Positions 9,701 through 20,054 of a DNA stretch of 64,000 bases are shown here, in pieces (position 1 is the stretch's first letter; every line of letters starts with the position of its first letter). Origin of the DNA: Clostridium sp. DL-VIII (GTDB taxonomy: Bacteria > Bacillota > Clostridia > Clostridiales > Clostridiaceae); NCBI RefSeq assembly GCF_000230835.1, contig NZ_CM001240.1, forward strand, positions 1,062,501-1,126,500. Reading direction: 5' to 3'. Under the pieces are notes generated by a model, which was not told where the DNA came from, did not search any database, and saw only the letters and a list, made by a program, of their open reading frames with translations. Made by a program: the position numbers and the translations under genes.

Positions 9701-10916
9701 ATGAACAAAGAAACAAACAACAATTGGAAAATTTACATGCTGACTATTATCTGTTTTGTGGTTGGAACGACGCAATTCAGCATAGTTGGAATGTTAGATA
9801 AAATTGCTGAATCTGTAGGTGTATCTGTATCAACAGCTGGTCAGCTTGTTACTGTATATTCACTAAGTAATGCAATAGGAACGCCACTTGTAGTTGTGGC
9901 GATATCTAAAATGAATCAGCGCAAGCAACTGCTGCTGGCTCTTGCAATAATATTATTAGGAATCAGCTGTATGCTTGTGCTGCCAGGCTTTACATCCCTG
10001 ATGACTGCGCGAGTTATACTTGGCATTGGATCAGGTGTCTTTGTAGTTAATGCTTATGGAATGGCAAGAAAAGTTAGCCGCTCCTGGACGTCAAGGCAGT
10101 GCTATGTCAAATGTTGCAATGGGCTTTAGCTCCTCACTTGTATTTGGAGTACCACTAGGAAGAATGGTAGCAGGGGCATATGGATGGAAAGCAATCTTTT
10201 GGATTATTGCAGTTATCTGTTTGTTTGCATTATTAGTTATTAAGCAATCAATACCAGCACTTGAAGGAGATGTTTCAGTACCTATTAATAAAAGATTTGC
10301 TCTTTTGAAGAATCCTAGAATAGCATTTATGCTTAGTGTAACAGTATTTGTATTTATCTGTTTTTCTATTATTGATACGTATATTACTCCATTTCTTACA
10401 GCAGCTATGCCGATGATGAAAGATAAAATAAGTATTGTTCTTATGATTTTAGGTGTTGGAAGCTTAATTGGTTCAAAAGCTGGAGGTTTCTTGGCTGATA
10501 GGATTGGAATCAATCGCACAATATTTAGTGCTATTGCAATTCAAATTATTACCCTTGTGTTAGTGTCTTTATTAGGTATAGGTTGGTCAATGGGCACTAT
10601 AATATTACTTATGATTTGGGAGATAGCTTGTTGGACATTTGGACCAACTCAAAACTTTAACCTAGTGTCACTTGCACCTGAAGTTTCGTCAATAGCTCTT
10701 AGTCTTAACAGTACCTTTGTACAGATTGGATTCTCCTTAGGTGCAGTCATTGGAGGAATCGTTGTAGGAGGATGGTCTGTAATGTCAATTACATGGATTA
10801 GTGCAATAGCAGCGGTTATAGCTATATTTGCTTTTAGTTTTGCCCGTTCGTTATCAAGCACTGATGATGAAGCAAGTAAGGAAGAACAATTTATGGAAGA
10901 AGAATATGAAATGTGA
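9701..10916 (+). pseudogene. MFS efflux transporter, frameshifted
   Basis: Two overlapping frames, 9701-10129 and 10050-10916, together give one 12-helix major-facilitator protein of about 404 residues of the AraJ/DHA1 efflux type (GTTQFSIVGMLDKIAES, GVPLGRMVAGAYGW). The break sits in the run AAGAAAAGTT near 10070, where one extra A shifts MARKLAAPGRQGSAM out of frame. It is either a recent inactivating slip, phase variation in a short A run, or a sequencing error. It follows the reductase at 9100 and may export the products or the stressor. Confidence 0.85.
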
Positions 10917-11095
10917 TAATTTGAGTAAACAATTCAATGGCAGCTAATGATCATATTGATTAAAAAGGATGAGAGCTTGATATGATGAAACATGTTGTCT
11001 AAATTCACAAAAAGTATTTATTAACTTTCATATCAGGGAAGTTAACGGTATATTTTTTTCTTTCACCATCTAATAAAGCTTTTTAAATCTTAATT

Positions 11096-11126
11096 TTGAC
11101 GTGCACGTTGGCTATTAAGTGTACAG
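11096..11126 (+). promoter_or_regulatory. Possible degenerate MerR-type promoter
   Basis: In the 298-bp gap before cfa, TTGACG at 11096 is followed by GGCTATTAAG, similar to the right half of the operator at 1323-1341. The left half-site is lost and the -10 is weak, so this is tentative. Nothing else recognisable was seen in 10917-11214. Confidence 0.3.
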
Positions 11127-11214
11127 GAATAAAGGTAAAAAAGCAATATAAAATGGATATACAACAAAAAAGAATAGAGATAAATTAAATGCAAAATAGA
11201 AAGGAATATTATTA

Positions 11215-12396
11215 ATGTCATTAGAAAGTACAATTATTAAAAAATTTTTCAAGCAAGAAAATCAAACACCTTTTAAAGTTAAATTTAAAGATGGAGAAGT
11301 ATTAAATATAGGTGAGGGAGATTCTAAGTTTGTGATTAAAGTAAATGGAGATATAAGTAAGAATTTATTACTTACTAGCACATCACTAGCTTTAGGGGAA
11401 GCTTATATGGATAATATACTTGATATTGAAGAAGGAGATTTATATGATGCTTTAGATATTGTATTAGCAAAACTAGATGATTTTGATGTAAATGAGAATG
11501 CATTAAGTAAATTGATATTTTCGTCTACATCTAAAAAGAATCAAAAGAAAGAAGTAAGTTCCCATTATGATATAGGAAATGATTTTTATAAACTTTGGTT
11601 AGATGAGACTATGAGTTATTCCTGTGCATATTTTAAAAATAAAGATGATACATTGTATGAAGCACAAAAAAATAAAGTTGATTATATTTTAAAAAAGCTA
11701 CAATTACGTGAAGGAATGGGTTTACTTGACATTGGATGTGGCTGGGGTTATTTACTAATTGAGGCTGCAAAAAAATATAAAATTCACGGAGTTGGAATTA
11801 CATTAAGTGAGCAACAATATCTAAAATTTAAAGAAAGAATTAAAGAAGAAAACTTAGAAGAGTATTTAACTGTCGAACTAATGGATTATCGTGATTTAAA
11901 AAAGAGTGATTTGAAATTTGATAGAGTTGTAAGTGTCGGAATGCTTGAACATGTAGGTCGTTCTAATTATGAGCTTTTCTTTAAAAATGTAAATTCAGTA
12001 TTAAAAGATCAAGGACTATTTTTATTACATTACATTAGCGGAAGAAAAGAATCTTCAGGAGATCCGTGGATCAAAAAATACATATTTCCAGGCGGAGTTA
12101 TTCCTAGTCTGCGAGAAATAATAAATATAGGAAGCGAATTAAACTACTACACATTGGATGTTGAAAGTTTAAGACGGCATTATCAAAAAACATTACTTTG
12201 CTGGTATGAAAATTACAATAATCATATAGATGAAATTTCAAAGATGTTTGACGAAAGATTTATTAGAATGTGGAAGCTATATTTAGCGGCTTGTGCTGCA
12301 TCATTCCATAATGGAATGATTGATTTGCATCAAATATTATTTGTAAAAGGAAATAATAATACATTAGAAATGACTAGAGAGCATTTATATAAATAA
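11215..12396 (+). CDS. cfa: Cyclopropane-fatty-acyl-phospholipid synthase
   Basis: This 393-residue SAM-dependent enzyme adds a methylene bridge to double bonds of membrane phospholipid acyl chains. HYDIGNDFYKLWLD (117-130) is the family signature, DIGCGWG (172-178) is SAM motif I, and EHVGRSNYELFF and the HYISG segment are conserved. Length matches the family. An AAAGGA site precedes the ATG. It stands alone, with about 300 bp on each side. Membrane cyclopropanation fits the solvent and electrophile stress theme of the island. Confidence 0.95.
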   Translation: MSLESTIIKKFFKQENQTPFKVKFKDGEVLNIGEGDSKFVIKVNGDISKNLLLTSTSLALGEAYMDNILDIEEGDLYDALDIVLAKLDDFDVNENALSKLIFSSTSKKNQKKEVSSHYDIGNDFYKLWLDETMSYSCAYFKNKDDTLYEAQKNKVDYILKKLQLREGMGLLDIGCGWGYLLIEAAKKYKIHGVGITLSEQQYLKFKERIKEENLEEYLTVELMDYRDLKKSDLKFDRVVSVGMLEHVGRSNYELFFKNVNSVLKDQGLFLLHYISGRKESSGDPWIKKYIFPGGVIPSLREIINIGSELNYYTLDVESLRRHYQKTLLCWYENYNNHIDEISKMFDERFIRMWKLYLAACAASFHNGMIDLHQILFVKGNNNTLEMTREHLYK

Positions 12397-12587
12397 TATA
12401 GCAGAGAAGCGGTAAATAAAATTTAAGAAAATGAAACAAATAAGAATCAATTAGAAGATACAGTTAATGTATTATGAAAGTTTGGTGATTTTTACTATAT
12501 TTTTGAAGAAAAAGAAGCTATCTATTGAGCAGGAACCTGGGCGAAAAGGGATATAGGTTCATATCTGGTGTTGTATAATTCTTATTC

Positions 12588-12700
12588 TTTTTGGAATTTA
12601 GTGAGTGGCCTGGAGGGCTTTTTATTGATTTGGCTGCAATAATGGGAACATGCATATGTGTGACAAGTTATATTTTGAAATTAGTAAAAAGGTTGAAAAT
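12588..12700 (+). pseudogene. Possible membrane-protein remnant
   Basis: Between cfa and the aldo-keto reductase, FWNLVSGLEG in one frame and IDLAAIMGTCICV...YILKLVKR in another read like a transmembrane segment and its tail interrupted by a shift. No start is visible. The rest of 12397-12718 shows nothing recognisable. Confidence 0.3.
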
Positions 12701-12715
12701 GAAAGGAGAATTTGA

Positions 12716-13708
<993 letters not shown>

Positions 13709-13750
13709 AATATAATAAAAAATACTATTAGAAGAAATGGAGCGGTAATA

Positions 13751-14386
13751 ATGAAAGTTTTATTAGTAAATGGAAGTCCACATGAGAAAGGATGCACTTA
13801 TACTGCAATATCGGAAGTCGCAGATACATTACAAAAGGAAGGCATTGATACGGATATATTCTGGATTGGGAAAAAGTCTTTGTCTGGCTGCGTTGCATGT
13901 GGCGGTTGCAAGAAGATTGGAAAATGCGTTTTTAATGATACAGTAAATGAATTTATGAATGTTGCTACGGACTACGATGGATTCATATTTGGTTCACCAG
14001 TACATTTTGCGGCTATGGATGGGGCGATGAAAAGTTTCATGGATAGAGCCTTCTTTTCAAACATGGGAAGAGAAAAGAACGCTTTTATGCTAAAACCTGT
14101 GGCAGCTGTCGTATCTGCAAGAAGAGCGGGAACTACTGCAGCGTTAGACCAGATGAATAAATACTTTGCACATGGTCAGATGCCTATTATTTCTTCAAGA
14201 TATTGGAACATGGTGCATGGAAATTCGCCTGAGGAAGTACGACAGGATTATGAAGGAATGCAGATAATGCGTGTTCTTGGAAGAAATATGGCATGGTTTC
14301 TAAAATTGGTTGAAGCAGGAGAAAAATTGAGTGTGGAACGACCAAAGCAGGAAGATAGGCGCATCAGCACAAACTTTATCCGATAA
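13751..14386 (+). CDS. NAD(P)H-dependent flavin oxidoreductase
   Basis: A 211-residue FMN-reductase-fold protein with the phosphate loop NGSPHEKGCTYT, a Cys cluster (GCVACGGCKKIGKC) and GSPVHFAAMDGAMKSFMDR. The paralogue at 15483 is similar over its whole length, including the shared ends (SARRAGTT, FTNFIR/STNFIR). Proteins of this type reduce flavins, quinones or azo/nitro compounds. It lies between the aldo-keto reductase and the SDR and is probably co-transcribed with both. Confidence 0.9.
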   Translation: MKVLLVNGSPHEKGCTYTAISEVADTLQKEGIDTDIFWIGKKSLSGCVACGGCKKIGKCVFNDTVNEFMNVATDYDGFIFGSPVHFAAMDGAMKSFMDRAFFSNMGREKNAFMLKPVAAVVSARRAGTTAALDQMNKYFAHGQMPIISSRYWNMVHGNSPEEVRQDYEGMQIMRVLGRNMAWFLKLVEAGEKLSVERPKQEDRRISTNFIR

Positions 14387-14406
14387 GTGGCATGGGAGGT
14401 GAAACG

Positions 14407-15228
14407 ATGAGGACATGGTTTATTACCGGATGTTCATCCGGGATTGGAAGAGGAATTGCAAAAGCTGCACTGAACGCTGGAAATCAGGTAGTGGCAACTG
14501 GAAGGAATGTAGAAAAATTGAAGGAACTGACGGAGGTTTATCCAGATAAGGCTTACGCAGTTGCACTGGATGTATCTAAATTGGAGGCTATAGAACACAC
14601 GGTAAAAGCTGCCTGTGATAAGTTTGGAACAATAGATGTTCTTGTGAATAATGCGGGCTATGGATATCGTAGTGCCATTGAGGAAAGCGAAGTGGACGAA
14701 ATTCAAATGCTGTTTCAAGTTAATTGCTTTGGACCAATAGCACTTATTCAAAAAGTGCTGCCTTTGATGAGAGAGAAGAAAAGTGGAACAATTATTAACA
14801 TTACTTCCATCGGAGGCGTGAGAGGAGCAATTGGTAATGGTATGTATTCAGCAGCAAAAGGAGCCATGGAACTAGCATCTGATACACTTTATAAGGAATG
14901 CAAACCATTGGGAATACGTGTATTAACAGTTGAACCGGGGAGTTTCCGTACAGAATTTTATAGTTCTTTAAAGGGAACAAGTAAGAATATAAAAGATTAT
15001 GCTGAAACAGCAGGTAAGTGGCATATAGAAAATATGGTCAATTATCATAACCAGACTGGTAATCCTGAAAATGCCGGAAAGATAATCGTTAATATGGTAG
15101 AAAAGGAAAAACTACCAAAGAGACTTGCTTTAGGCAGTGATGCTGTAAAAATCATTCAGGATGAATATGAAGAGAGATTAGTTGAACTGCGGGAATGGAG
15201 CAATATCAGTAGACAGTCTGATTATTAA
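14407..15228 (+). CDS. Short-chain dehydrogenase/reductase
   Basis: A 273-residue classical SDR. TGCSSGIG (7-14) binds NAD(P), NNAG is at 81-84, and the catalytic triad fits S134, Y147 and K151 (YSAAK). I chose ATG at 14407, with GGGAGGTGA upstream, over the ATG at 14392, which is only six bases past the previous stop and lacks a site. It closes the AKR-reductase-SDR run. The substrate is unknown; carbonyl detoxification fits the context. Confidence 0.92.
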   Translation: MRTWFITGCSSGIGRGIAKAALNAGNQVVATGRNVEKLKELTEVYPDKAYAVALDVSKLEAIEHTVKAACDKFGTIDVLVNNAGYGYRSAIEESEVDEIQMLFQVNCFGPIALIQKVLPLMREKKSGTIINITSIGGVRGAIGNGMYSAAKGAMELASDTLYKECKPLGIRVLTVEPGSFRTEFYSSLKGTSKNIKDYAETAGKWHIENMVNYHNQTGNPENAGKIIVNMVEKEKLPKRLALGSDAVKIIQDEYEERLVELREWSNISRQSDY

Positions 15229-15332
15229 CAGACGATCCCGAAAAGCAGTGGTCAAAATGAGCTTGTTTGACCGTTAAAAGGTTCAATCAGACAGGCAATT
15301 CTTTATTATAGTATAAAAAAATAGAAAAGTGC

Positions 15333-15363
15333 TTGACTGAGAGTATACTCTCAGTAGTAAGCT
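15333..15363 (+). promoter_or_regulatory. MerR-type promoter with perfect operator
   Basis: TTGACT (15333-15338) and TAAGCT (15358-15363) flank a 19-bp spacer. The 18-bp operator CTGAGAGTATACTCTCAG (15337-15354) is a perfect palindrome sharing AGAGT/ACTCT half-sites with 1323 and 6016. It points at the flavin reductase at 15483. Confidence 0.82.
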
Positions 15364-15482
15364 GATTCTAAAATAAATTTTTTCTGAAAGTGAGTTGATT
15401 CAAAGTTAATTGACAAGGTTGAAAAAAGTGAAAATTGTTAATTTGTAGTAAATCATTTAATAAAAGAAATGGAGAGATAAGA

Positions 15483-16115
15483 ATGAAAGTATTATTAGTA
15501 AATGGAAGCCCACATCAAAAAGGATGTACTTATACCGCATTAACAGAAGTTGCAGAAACATTAAATAATGAGGGTGTTGAAACTGAGATTTTCTGGATTG
15601 GCAATAAAGCTTTGAATGGATGTATTGCATGCAAGGTATGTGCTACTAAGAAGAAATGTGTATTTGATGATAGAGTAAATGAATTCCTTGATATAGCTGC
15701 AGACTATGACGGATTTATTTTTGGATCACCAGTACACTGGGCATCAGCAGGTGGTGCAATAACATCATTTTTAGATAGAGTATTTTATGCAGATTTAAAC
15801 GGAGGCAGACAGTCATTTTATTTAAAAGCTGCAGCATGTGTTATATCAGCAAGAAGAGCAGGAACAACTGCAACTTATGATCAATTAAATAAATATTTTG
15901 GGTTAATGCAGATGCCAATTGTTTCGTCACAGTATTGGAATATGGTTCATGGTGCTACTCCTGAGCAAGTAAAACAGGATATAGAAGGACTTCAGACTAT
16001 GAGAACGCTAGGAAGAAATATGGCATTTTTCTTAAAATGTAAGGAAACTGGTCTTAAGAACGGTGTAAAGATGCCAGAGAGAGAAACTGGTGTATTTACC
16101 AATTTCATAAGATAA
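15483..16115 (+). CDS. NAD(P)H-dependent flavin oxidoreductase
   Basis: A 210-residue paralogue of the protein at 13751, with NGSPHQKGCTYT, a Cys cluster (GCIACKVCATKKKC) and GSPVHWASAGGAITSF. I chose ATG at 15483, preceded by GGAGA; the frame is open 48 bases upstream without a site. It has its own MerR-type promoter with a perfect palindromic operator, and a flavodoxin lipoprotein follows 166 bp later. The two may form an inside/outside electron relay, which is inference. Confidence 0.9.
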   Translation: MKVLLVNGSPHQKGCTYTALTEVAETLNNEGVETEIFWIGNKALNGCIACKVCATKKKCVFDDRVNEFLDIAADYDGFIFGSPVHWASAGGAITSFLDRVFYADLNGGRQSFYLKAAACVISARRAGTTATYDQLNKYFGLMQMPIVSSQYWNMVHGATPEQVKQDIEGLQTMRTLGRNMAFFLKCKETGLKNGVKMPERETGVFTNFIR

Positions 16116-16281
16116 TCATTAACCTATCATCTGAGCATATAGAATAGTTAAAAAATGCAGGTAATGTGATAGAACCAATTGAAATTCTGTTTGACAGTGA
16201 CAATTTGTTGCCATTCATAATACTTGCATTTCTATTTAATTAAAATACCCTAAAAATAATTAAATAAGGAGAAAAATAATT

Positions 16282-16947
16282 ATGAAAAAGATTCTATTGA
16301 CTATACTATGTTTCATGCTGTTACTCTTTTCTGTAGGTTGTGGAAGTAATAGTAATAATTCATCTTCTGCTAGGCAGGAAAAAGTTACTTCTTCAGATGG
16401 AACAGAGGATGGTGATGATATTTCTAGTGCAAGTGATACGTCAAATTCAAATGGATCTACGTTAGCAAAGAGTAATAATGGCACGAAAAGGATTCTGATT
16501 GCATATTTTTCACAAACTGGGACTACAGAAAAAGCTGCTAAAAGAATTCAGGAGCTTACAAAAGGTGATATTTTTGAAATTAAAACTGTTACACCATACC
16601 CTAATGAATATAAGGAATTAACTGATGTTGCTAAAAAGGAAAAGGAAGAGAACGCCAGACCTAAGTTAGCGACAAAAGTGGAGAATATAGATAATTATGA
16701 TGTGATTTTTGTTGGTTATCCAATCTGGTGGCATACAGCACCAATGACAATAGATACTTTTCTTGAATCTTACAACTTATCAGGTAAAACAGTTGTTCCT
16801 TTCTGCACAAGTTCATCAAGTGATATTAAAGAAAGTATGGAAGCAATCAATAGCCTTTGTCCAAATTCAACTATATTGGAAGGATTAAGAGCAAATGATA
16901 TTAGTGACATTGAACCATGGTTGAAAAAAATAGATATTATTAAATAA
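16282..16947 (+). CDS. Flavodoxin-domain lipoprotein
   Basis: A 221-residue lipoprotein with lipobox FSVGC (Cys20), a Ser/Asn-rich linker to about residue 68 and a flavodoxin domain (RILIAYFSQTGTTEKAAKR). The domain is closely similar to the wall-bound flavodoxin at 2821, down to the WWHTAPM and LEGLRAND segments, while the N-terminal anchor matches the lipoprotein at 3795. Anchor and cargo thus appear shuffled between paralogues. It is exposed outside the membrane; partners are unknown. AAGGAG precedes the ATG. Confidence 0.9.
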   Translation: MKKILLTILCFMLLLFSVGCGSNSNNSSSARQEKVTSSDGTEDGDDISSASDTSNSNGSTLAKSNNGTKRILIAYFSQTGTTEKAAKRIQELTKGDIFEIKTVTPYPNEYKELTDVAKKEKEENARPKLATKVENIDNYDVIFVGYPIWWHTAPMTIDTFLESYNLSGKTVVPFCTSSSSDIKESMEAINSLCPNSTILEGLRANDISDIEPWLKKIDIIK

Positions 16948-17143
16948 ACTGAGTTATAAGATTAAGAAGATAAATACAATAATACTATTATTTTTAAGTA
17001 GTTTAGATATTTTTGAACCAGAGCTAACAATAAATTAGTGCAAACGTTCAAGTGGACAACTTCTGAATTATTAAGCTATGAAGTAAAGATTAGTTATTTT
17101 TGAAATAGGACATGATATCAAGTCCAAATTAAAGGGGGAGAAA

Positions 17144-17701
17144 ATGGAAATACTATCATTTATAAAACAATACATAACAAAACCTAGAACAGTTGGAGCG
17201 ATACTTCCTAGCTCGAAGTATCTTGCAAACAAGATGATTGAAGATATTGAGTTTAAGAGTGCAAGATATATTGTGGAATATGGTTCTGGTACAGGCGTGT
17301 TTACTGAAAAAATAGTAAAAGGAAGAAAAAAGAATACCAAAATTCTGCTTTTTGAGAGCAACAAAAAATTTTGTGATTTACTTAAAGATAAATATAAAAA
17401 TGAATCTGATATTTATGTTATTAATGATTCAGCTGAATACATTGGGAAATACATGAAAAAATACAATATCCCGTGGATAGATTATATTGTCTCAGGACTT
17501 CCATTTGCAAGCTTACCTAATGATTTATCTTCAAATATTTTGAAAGAAACACAAAAGCATTTAAAGGAAGAGGGCAAATTTATCACATTTCAATACACTT
17601 TATTAAAGAAAGATTTTATTAAAAAGTACTTTAATAAGGTAAGTGTAAAAAGGGAAGTAAGGAACGTGCCACCTGCATATGTATTTTGCTGCAGTTTCTA
17701 A
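17144..17701 (+). CDS. Phospholipid N-methyltransferase-like protein
   Basis: A 185-residue class I SAM methyltransferase with motif I VEYGSGTG (44-51) and SGLPFASLP in the motif IV position. The N-terminal TVGAILPSSKYLANKM resembles bacterial PmtA-type phospholipid methyltransferases and rRNA dimethylase relatives. GGGGGAG precedes the ATG. A TVP38-type membrane protein follows 105 bp later. A lipid substrate is likely from the family, not shown. Confidence 0.8.
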   Translation: MEILSFIKQYITKPRTVGAILPSSKYLANKMIEDIEFKSARYIVEYGSGTGVFTEKIVKGRKKNTKILLFESNKKFCDLLKDKYKNESDIYVINDSAEYIGKYMKKYNIPWIDYIVSGLPFASLPNDLSSNILKETQKHLKEEGKFITFQYTLLKKDFIKKYFNKVSVKREVRNVPPAYVFCCSF

Positions 17702-17806
17702 TTTTATGTTAATTAGTGATTTACTTATGTATTGAAATCTGTAATAGATTAAGTCATAGTTTTTAATGTGTTAATATAAATTCTAGATAAAAAGGGAGAA
17801 GTCAAA

Positions 17807-18436
17807 TTGGACAAGTTATTTAAAGGTATTGTGCTTATATTTTGGGTTACAATTTTATTAATATTTTTTAAGTATGAATTATACAATGATGGCACTGATA
17901 AAATTATAAAATTCTTAAATACATACAAGGAATATAGTGAATTATTATTTCTAATAATTGCGTCTCTAAGAATTTTTACTTTGATTCCATGTACTGTTTT
18001 TATAATCGTCGGAGGAGTTTTGTTTAATCCGTTAGAAGCTTTTATTCTAACAGCAATTGCAAATTTAATTAGTGAAATGTTATTATTTTTCTTTGTTAAA
18101 CTCACATTTGGTATGAGCTATCAAAAGAAGATAATACAAAAGTATCCTAAAATATACAACATGGTAAAAAAGAATAGTGTACAAATTCTAGCATTAGGCG
18201 TTTCATCGCCTGTTGTGCCTAGTGATATAGTTTGTTTCTTTTCTGTATTAACAGAGATTACTTTAATTAAGTATATTTTAACAATACTTATAGCTGATAC
18301 TCCAGTAATTCTGTTGTATACATTTTTAGGCGTAAGCATAAGATACTCTATATTTGTATTTATTACTATATTAATAGTTTTAATTTTAGTAAATCTTATT
18401 AATTTTAAAAGATGGAATAATCAAATAAGTGAATAA
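17807..18436 (+). CDS. TVP38/TMEM64 (DedA-like) membrane protein
   Basis: A 209-residue integral membrane protein with about five hydrophobic helices and the family-type core FTLIPCTVFIIVGGVLFNP, followed by GVSSPVVPSDIVCFFSVLT. It starts with TTG, supported by AAAGGGAG six bases upstream; no ATG fits. Members of this family are linked to phospholipid scrambling or transport. The neighbour at 17144 is also likely lipid-related. Confidence 0.88.
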   Translation: MDKLFKGIVLIFWVTILLIFFKYELYNDGTDKIIKFLNTYKEYSELLFLIIASLRIFTLIPCTVFIIVGGVLFNPLEAFILTAIANLISEMLLFFFVKLTFGMSYQKKIIQKYPKIYNMVKKNSVQILALGVSSPVVPSDIVCFFSVLTEITLIKYILTILIADTPVILLYTFLGVSIRYSIFVFITILIVLILVNLINFKRWNNQISE

Positions 18437-18471
18437 ATAAAAAATGAGAAATAAAAAAATATTCACTGAAA

Positions 18472-18512
18472 GCTGAGGCAGGACTACACTGTACGTGCTT
18501 ACCTGCTAGTAG
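18472..18512 (+). repeat. Fragment of the large structured RNA
   Basis: About 40 bases match the core of the large RNA at 29941-29980: GAGG.CAGG, then TGTAC.TGCTTACCT.CTAGT. Only this segment is present, so it is a remnant. Confidence 0.5.
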
Positions 18513-18520
18513 AAAGAATT

Positions 18521-18553
18521 AATACAAAGAATCTTAGAGTAATTCTTTGTATT
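18521..18553. terminator. Hairpin between convergent genes
   Basis: A perfect 12-bp stem (18521-18532 with 18542-18553) lies between the convergent TVP38 and merR genes. The T tract is weak on both strands. Confidence 0.55.
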
Positions 18554-18569
18554 TCATATAATGAAAGGG

Positions 18570-19031
18570 TTATTCAGTATCTCCTACAGCATCTTGAAAG
18601 AACTGTTGCTTTTCAAATTCCTTTATAGGATTCTGCATTAACTCCGGAGTGTTTGTAGTACCAGCTTCTTTAGCTATACGATAGTATTCGCATTTGTAAC
18701 TAATTAAATCCAGTGATTTCTGAAGAATAGCTATTTGCTTCTCAGTTTCTCTCTTTCTTTCCAAAAACATTTCATAACGCCTATCAATAGTAGAATCACC
18801 TTTTTCGCACCACTCAAAGAAAGTTTTAATTTCTTTTAATTCCATTCCAGTGTTTTTTAAACAATCTATCATATTTAACCAACGAACATCAATCTCACTG
18901 AATACACGAACGTTACCATTTGTACGCTCAACTAAAGGAAGAAGTCCTTTCTTATCGTAATATCTTAAAGTTGAAATGGGAATTTCAAGCATTTCAGAAA
19001 CTTCACCAATTGAATATGTCATATCTTTCAC
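18570..19031 (-). CDS. MerR-family regulator, AdhR-like
   Basis: A 153-residue paralogue of the regulator at 810-1268, with the same HTH layout (YSIGEVSEMLEIPISTLRYY), a shared FxEWxxxGDxTIDxR segment and a matching TTNTPELMQ tail. No conserved cysteines are available for metal sensing. It is divergent from the cupin-adh-CMD operon and flanked by two MerR-type promoters, one facing each way. In Bacillus subtilis AdhR sits beside a similar dehydrogenase/carboxymuconolactone decarboxylase set, which supports an aldehyde-stress role. Confidence 0.92.
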   Translation of the reverse strand: MKDMTYSIGEVSEMLEIPISTLRYYDKKGLLPLVERTNGNVRVFSEIDVRWLNMIDCLKNTGMELKEIKTFFEWCEKGDSTIDRRYEMFLERKRETEKQIAILQKSLDLISYKCEYYRIAKEAGTTNTPELMQNPIKEFEKQQFFQDAVGDTE

Positions 19032-19078
19032 CTCAAAAAATCATTTTACCTAAAATGTATTAAATCAAGTATTTAATT

Positions 19079-19109
19079 ATTATATAACCTAAACCTAGCT
19101 AGAGGTCAA
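19079..19109 (-). promoter_or_regulatory. MerR-type promoter of merR (autoregulation)
   Basis: On the minus strand, TTGACC (19109-19104) and a perfect TATAAT (19084-19079) are 19 bp apart over the dyad CCTCTAGCTAGGTTTAGG. It faces the merR gene at 19031. Confidence 0.82.
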
Positions 19110-19204
19110 TATTTATTTTATATTGATTGGTAAACACTAACAAAAAATAATAATGATCTTTAAGATGAAAAAATATAAAATTTATAAAAAATTTAAAAAA
19201 GTAG

Positions 19205-19235
19205 TTGACCTAAAGTTAGGTTTAGGTATTAGGAT
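19205..19235 (+). promoter_or_regulatory. MerR-type promoter of cupin-adh-CMD operon
   Basis: TTGACC (19205-19210), 19-bp spacer and TAGGAT (19230-19235). The operator CCTAAAGTTAGGTTTAGG shares 15 of 18 positions with the divergent operator at 19088-19105, so the same regulator probably binds both. Confidence 0.82.
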
Positions 19236-19287
19236 AAAAGTATAGAATTTTGTGTTGAGTAATTAAATAAATATAAAATGCGCAACA

Positions 19288-19490
19288 TAAAGTGAAACTT
19301 TTCAGATGGAGTTTTAACTCTATCTGAATTTAGTTGAACTTATCCAGGAGCGTGTAGCCGTTATCGCCCGGTTAAGCAGATAAGTGAAAGTCCAAATCTA
19401 TGAGTTGATGATGAACGCTTACTCTGTGAGCATTCATCCGACTTGAGGAAGAGGGAAGAGTGTTACGGATGCTAGCTATCGGATAAATTC
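19288..19490 (+). repeat. Structured repeat R1, copy b; RNA-like leader
   Basis: About 200 nt ahead of the cupin gene, starting like 5511-5595. It can fold into several hairpins: an arm around TTCAGATGGAGT, CTTATC (19338) with GATAAG (19379), GCTTAC with GTGAGC, and CATCCG with CGGATG. It resembles a structured RNA, perhaps an untranslated leader or intron remnant. I cannot assign a class. Confidence 0.5.
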
Positions 19491-19522
19491 AAGAAACAGT
19501 GTTAAATTTGGAGGCGAAATTA

Positions 19523-19936
19523 ATGAGTAATTTAGAAGAATTAAAAGCTACTACTGTATTCCCTATGGGAGAAGAAAATAAAATGTTTGAAAAGTACTTT
19601 GTAGGAAAGAGTTATTTAAACATGCTTACTATGGAAAGAATAGGGATAGGCAATGTAACATTTGAACCAGGATGCCGTAACAACTGGCATATACATCATA
19701 AGGGTGGACAGATTTTGTTATGTACAGCGGGCAGAGGTTATTATCAAGAATGGGGAAAAGAGCCCCAAGAATTACATCCAGGAGATGTAGTTAATATTCC
19801 ACCAGAAGTAAAACATTGGCATGGAGCAGCACCAGACAGCTGGTTTGCACATCTGGCAGTGGAAGTTCCAGCAGAAGGTGGATCTAACGAGTGGTTAGAT
19901 CCTGTATCTGATGAAGAATATGGGAAGTTAAAATAG
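19523..19936 (+). CDS. Cupin-domain protein
   Basis: A 137-residue single-domain cupin. NWHIHHKGGQILLCTAGRGY holds the first metal-binding His cluster and HPGDVVNIPPEVKHWHGA the second. Such proteins next to carboxymuconolactone-decarboxylase-like genes are common in redox-stress operons, but the reaction is unknown. I chose ATG at 19523 with GGAGG nine bases upstream; a GTG at 19499 lacks support. It is first in the operon behind the MerR promoter. Confidence 0.9.
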   Translation: MSNLEELKATTVFPMGEENKMFEKYFVGKSYLNMLTMERIGIGNVTFEPGCRNNWHIHHKGGQILLCTAGRGYYQEWGKEPQELHPGDVVNIPPEVKHWHGAAPDSWFAHLAVEVPAEGGSNEWLDPVSDEEYGKLK

Positions 19937-20054
19937 TAGGAGCAAAAATGGAGAGACCCTATATTGTTTTCAGTAGAAATGCGAATACAATTAATTGTAT
20001 TAATGAAATTGAAAAATAATTGATGCGCAAAAATGCGCAGGAATGGAGAAAAGA

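Noticed and set aside
11096..11126. Sixth full member of the MerR operator set
   Set aside because: Only one half-site is kept and the -10 is poor, so it is listed as tentative and not counted among the five.
15250..15272. GGTCAAA/TTTGACC hairpin as SDR terminator
   Set aside because: Seven-base stem with no T tract; too weak to call.
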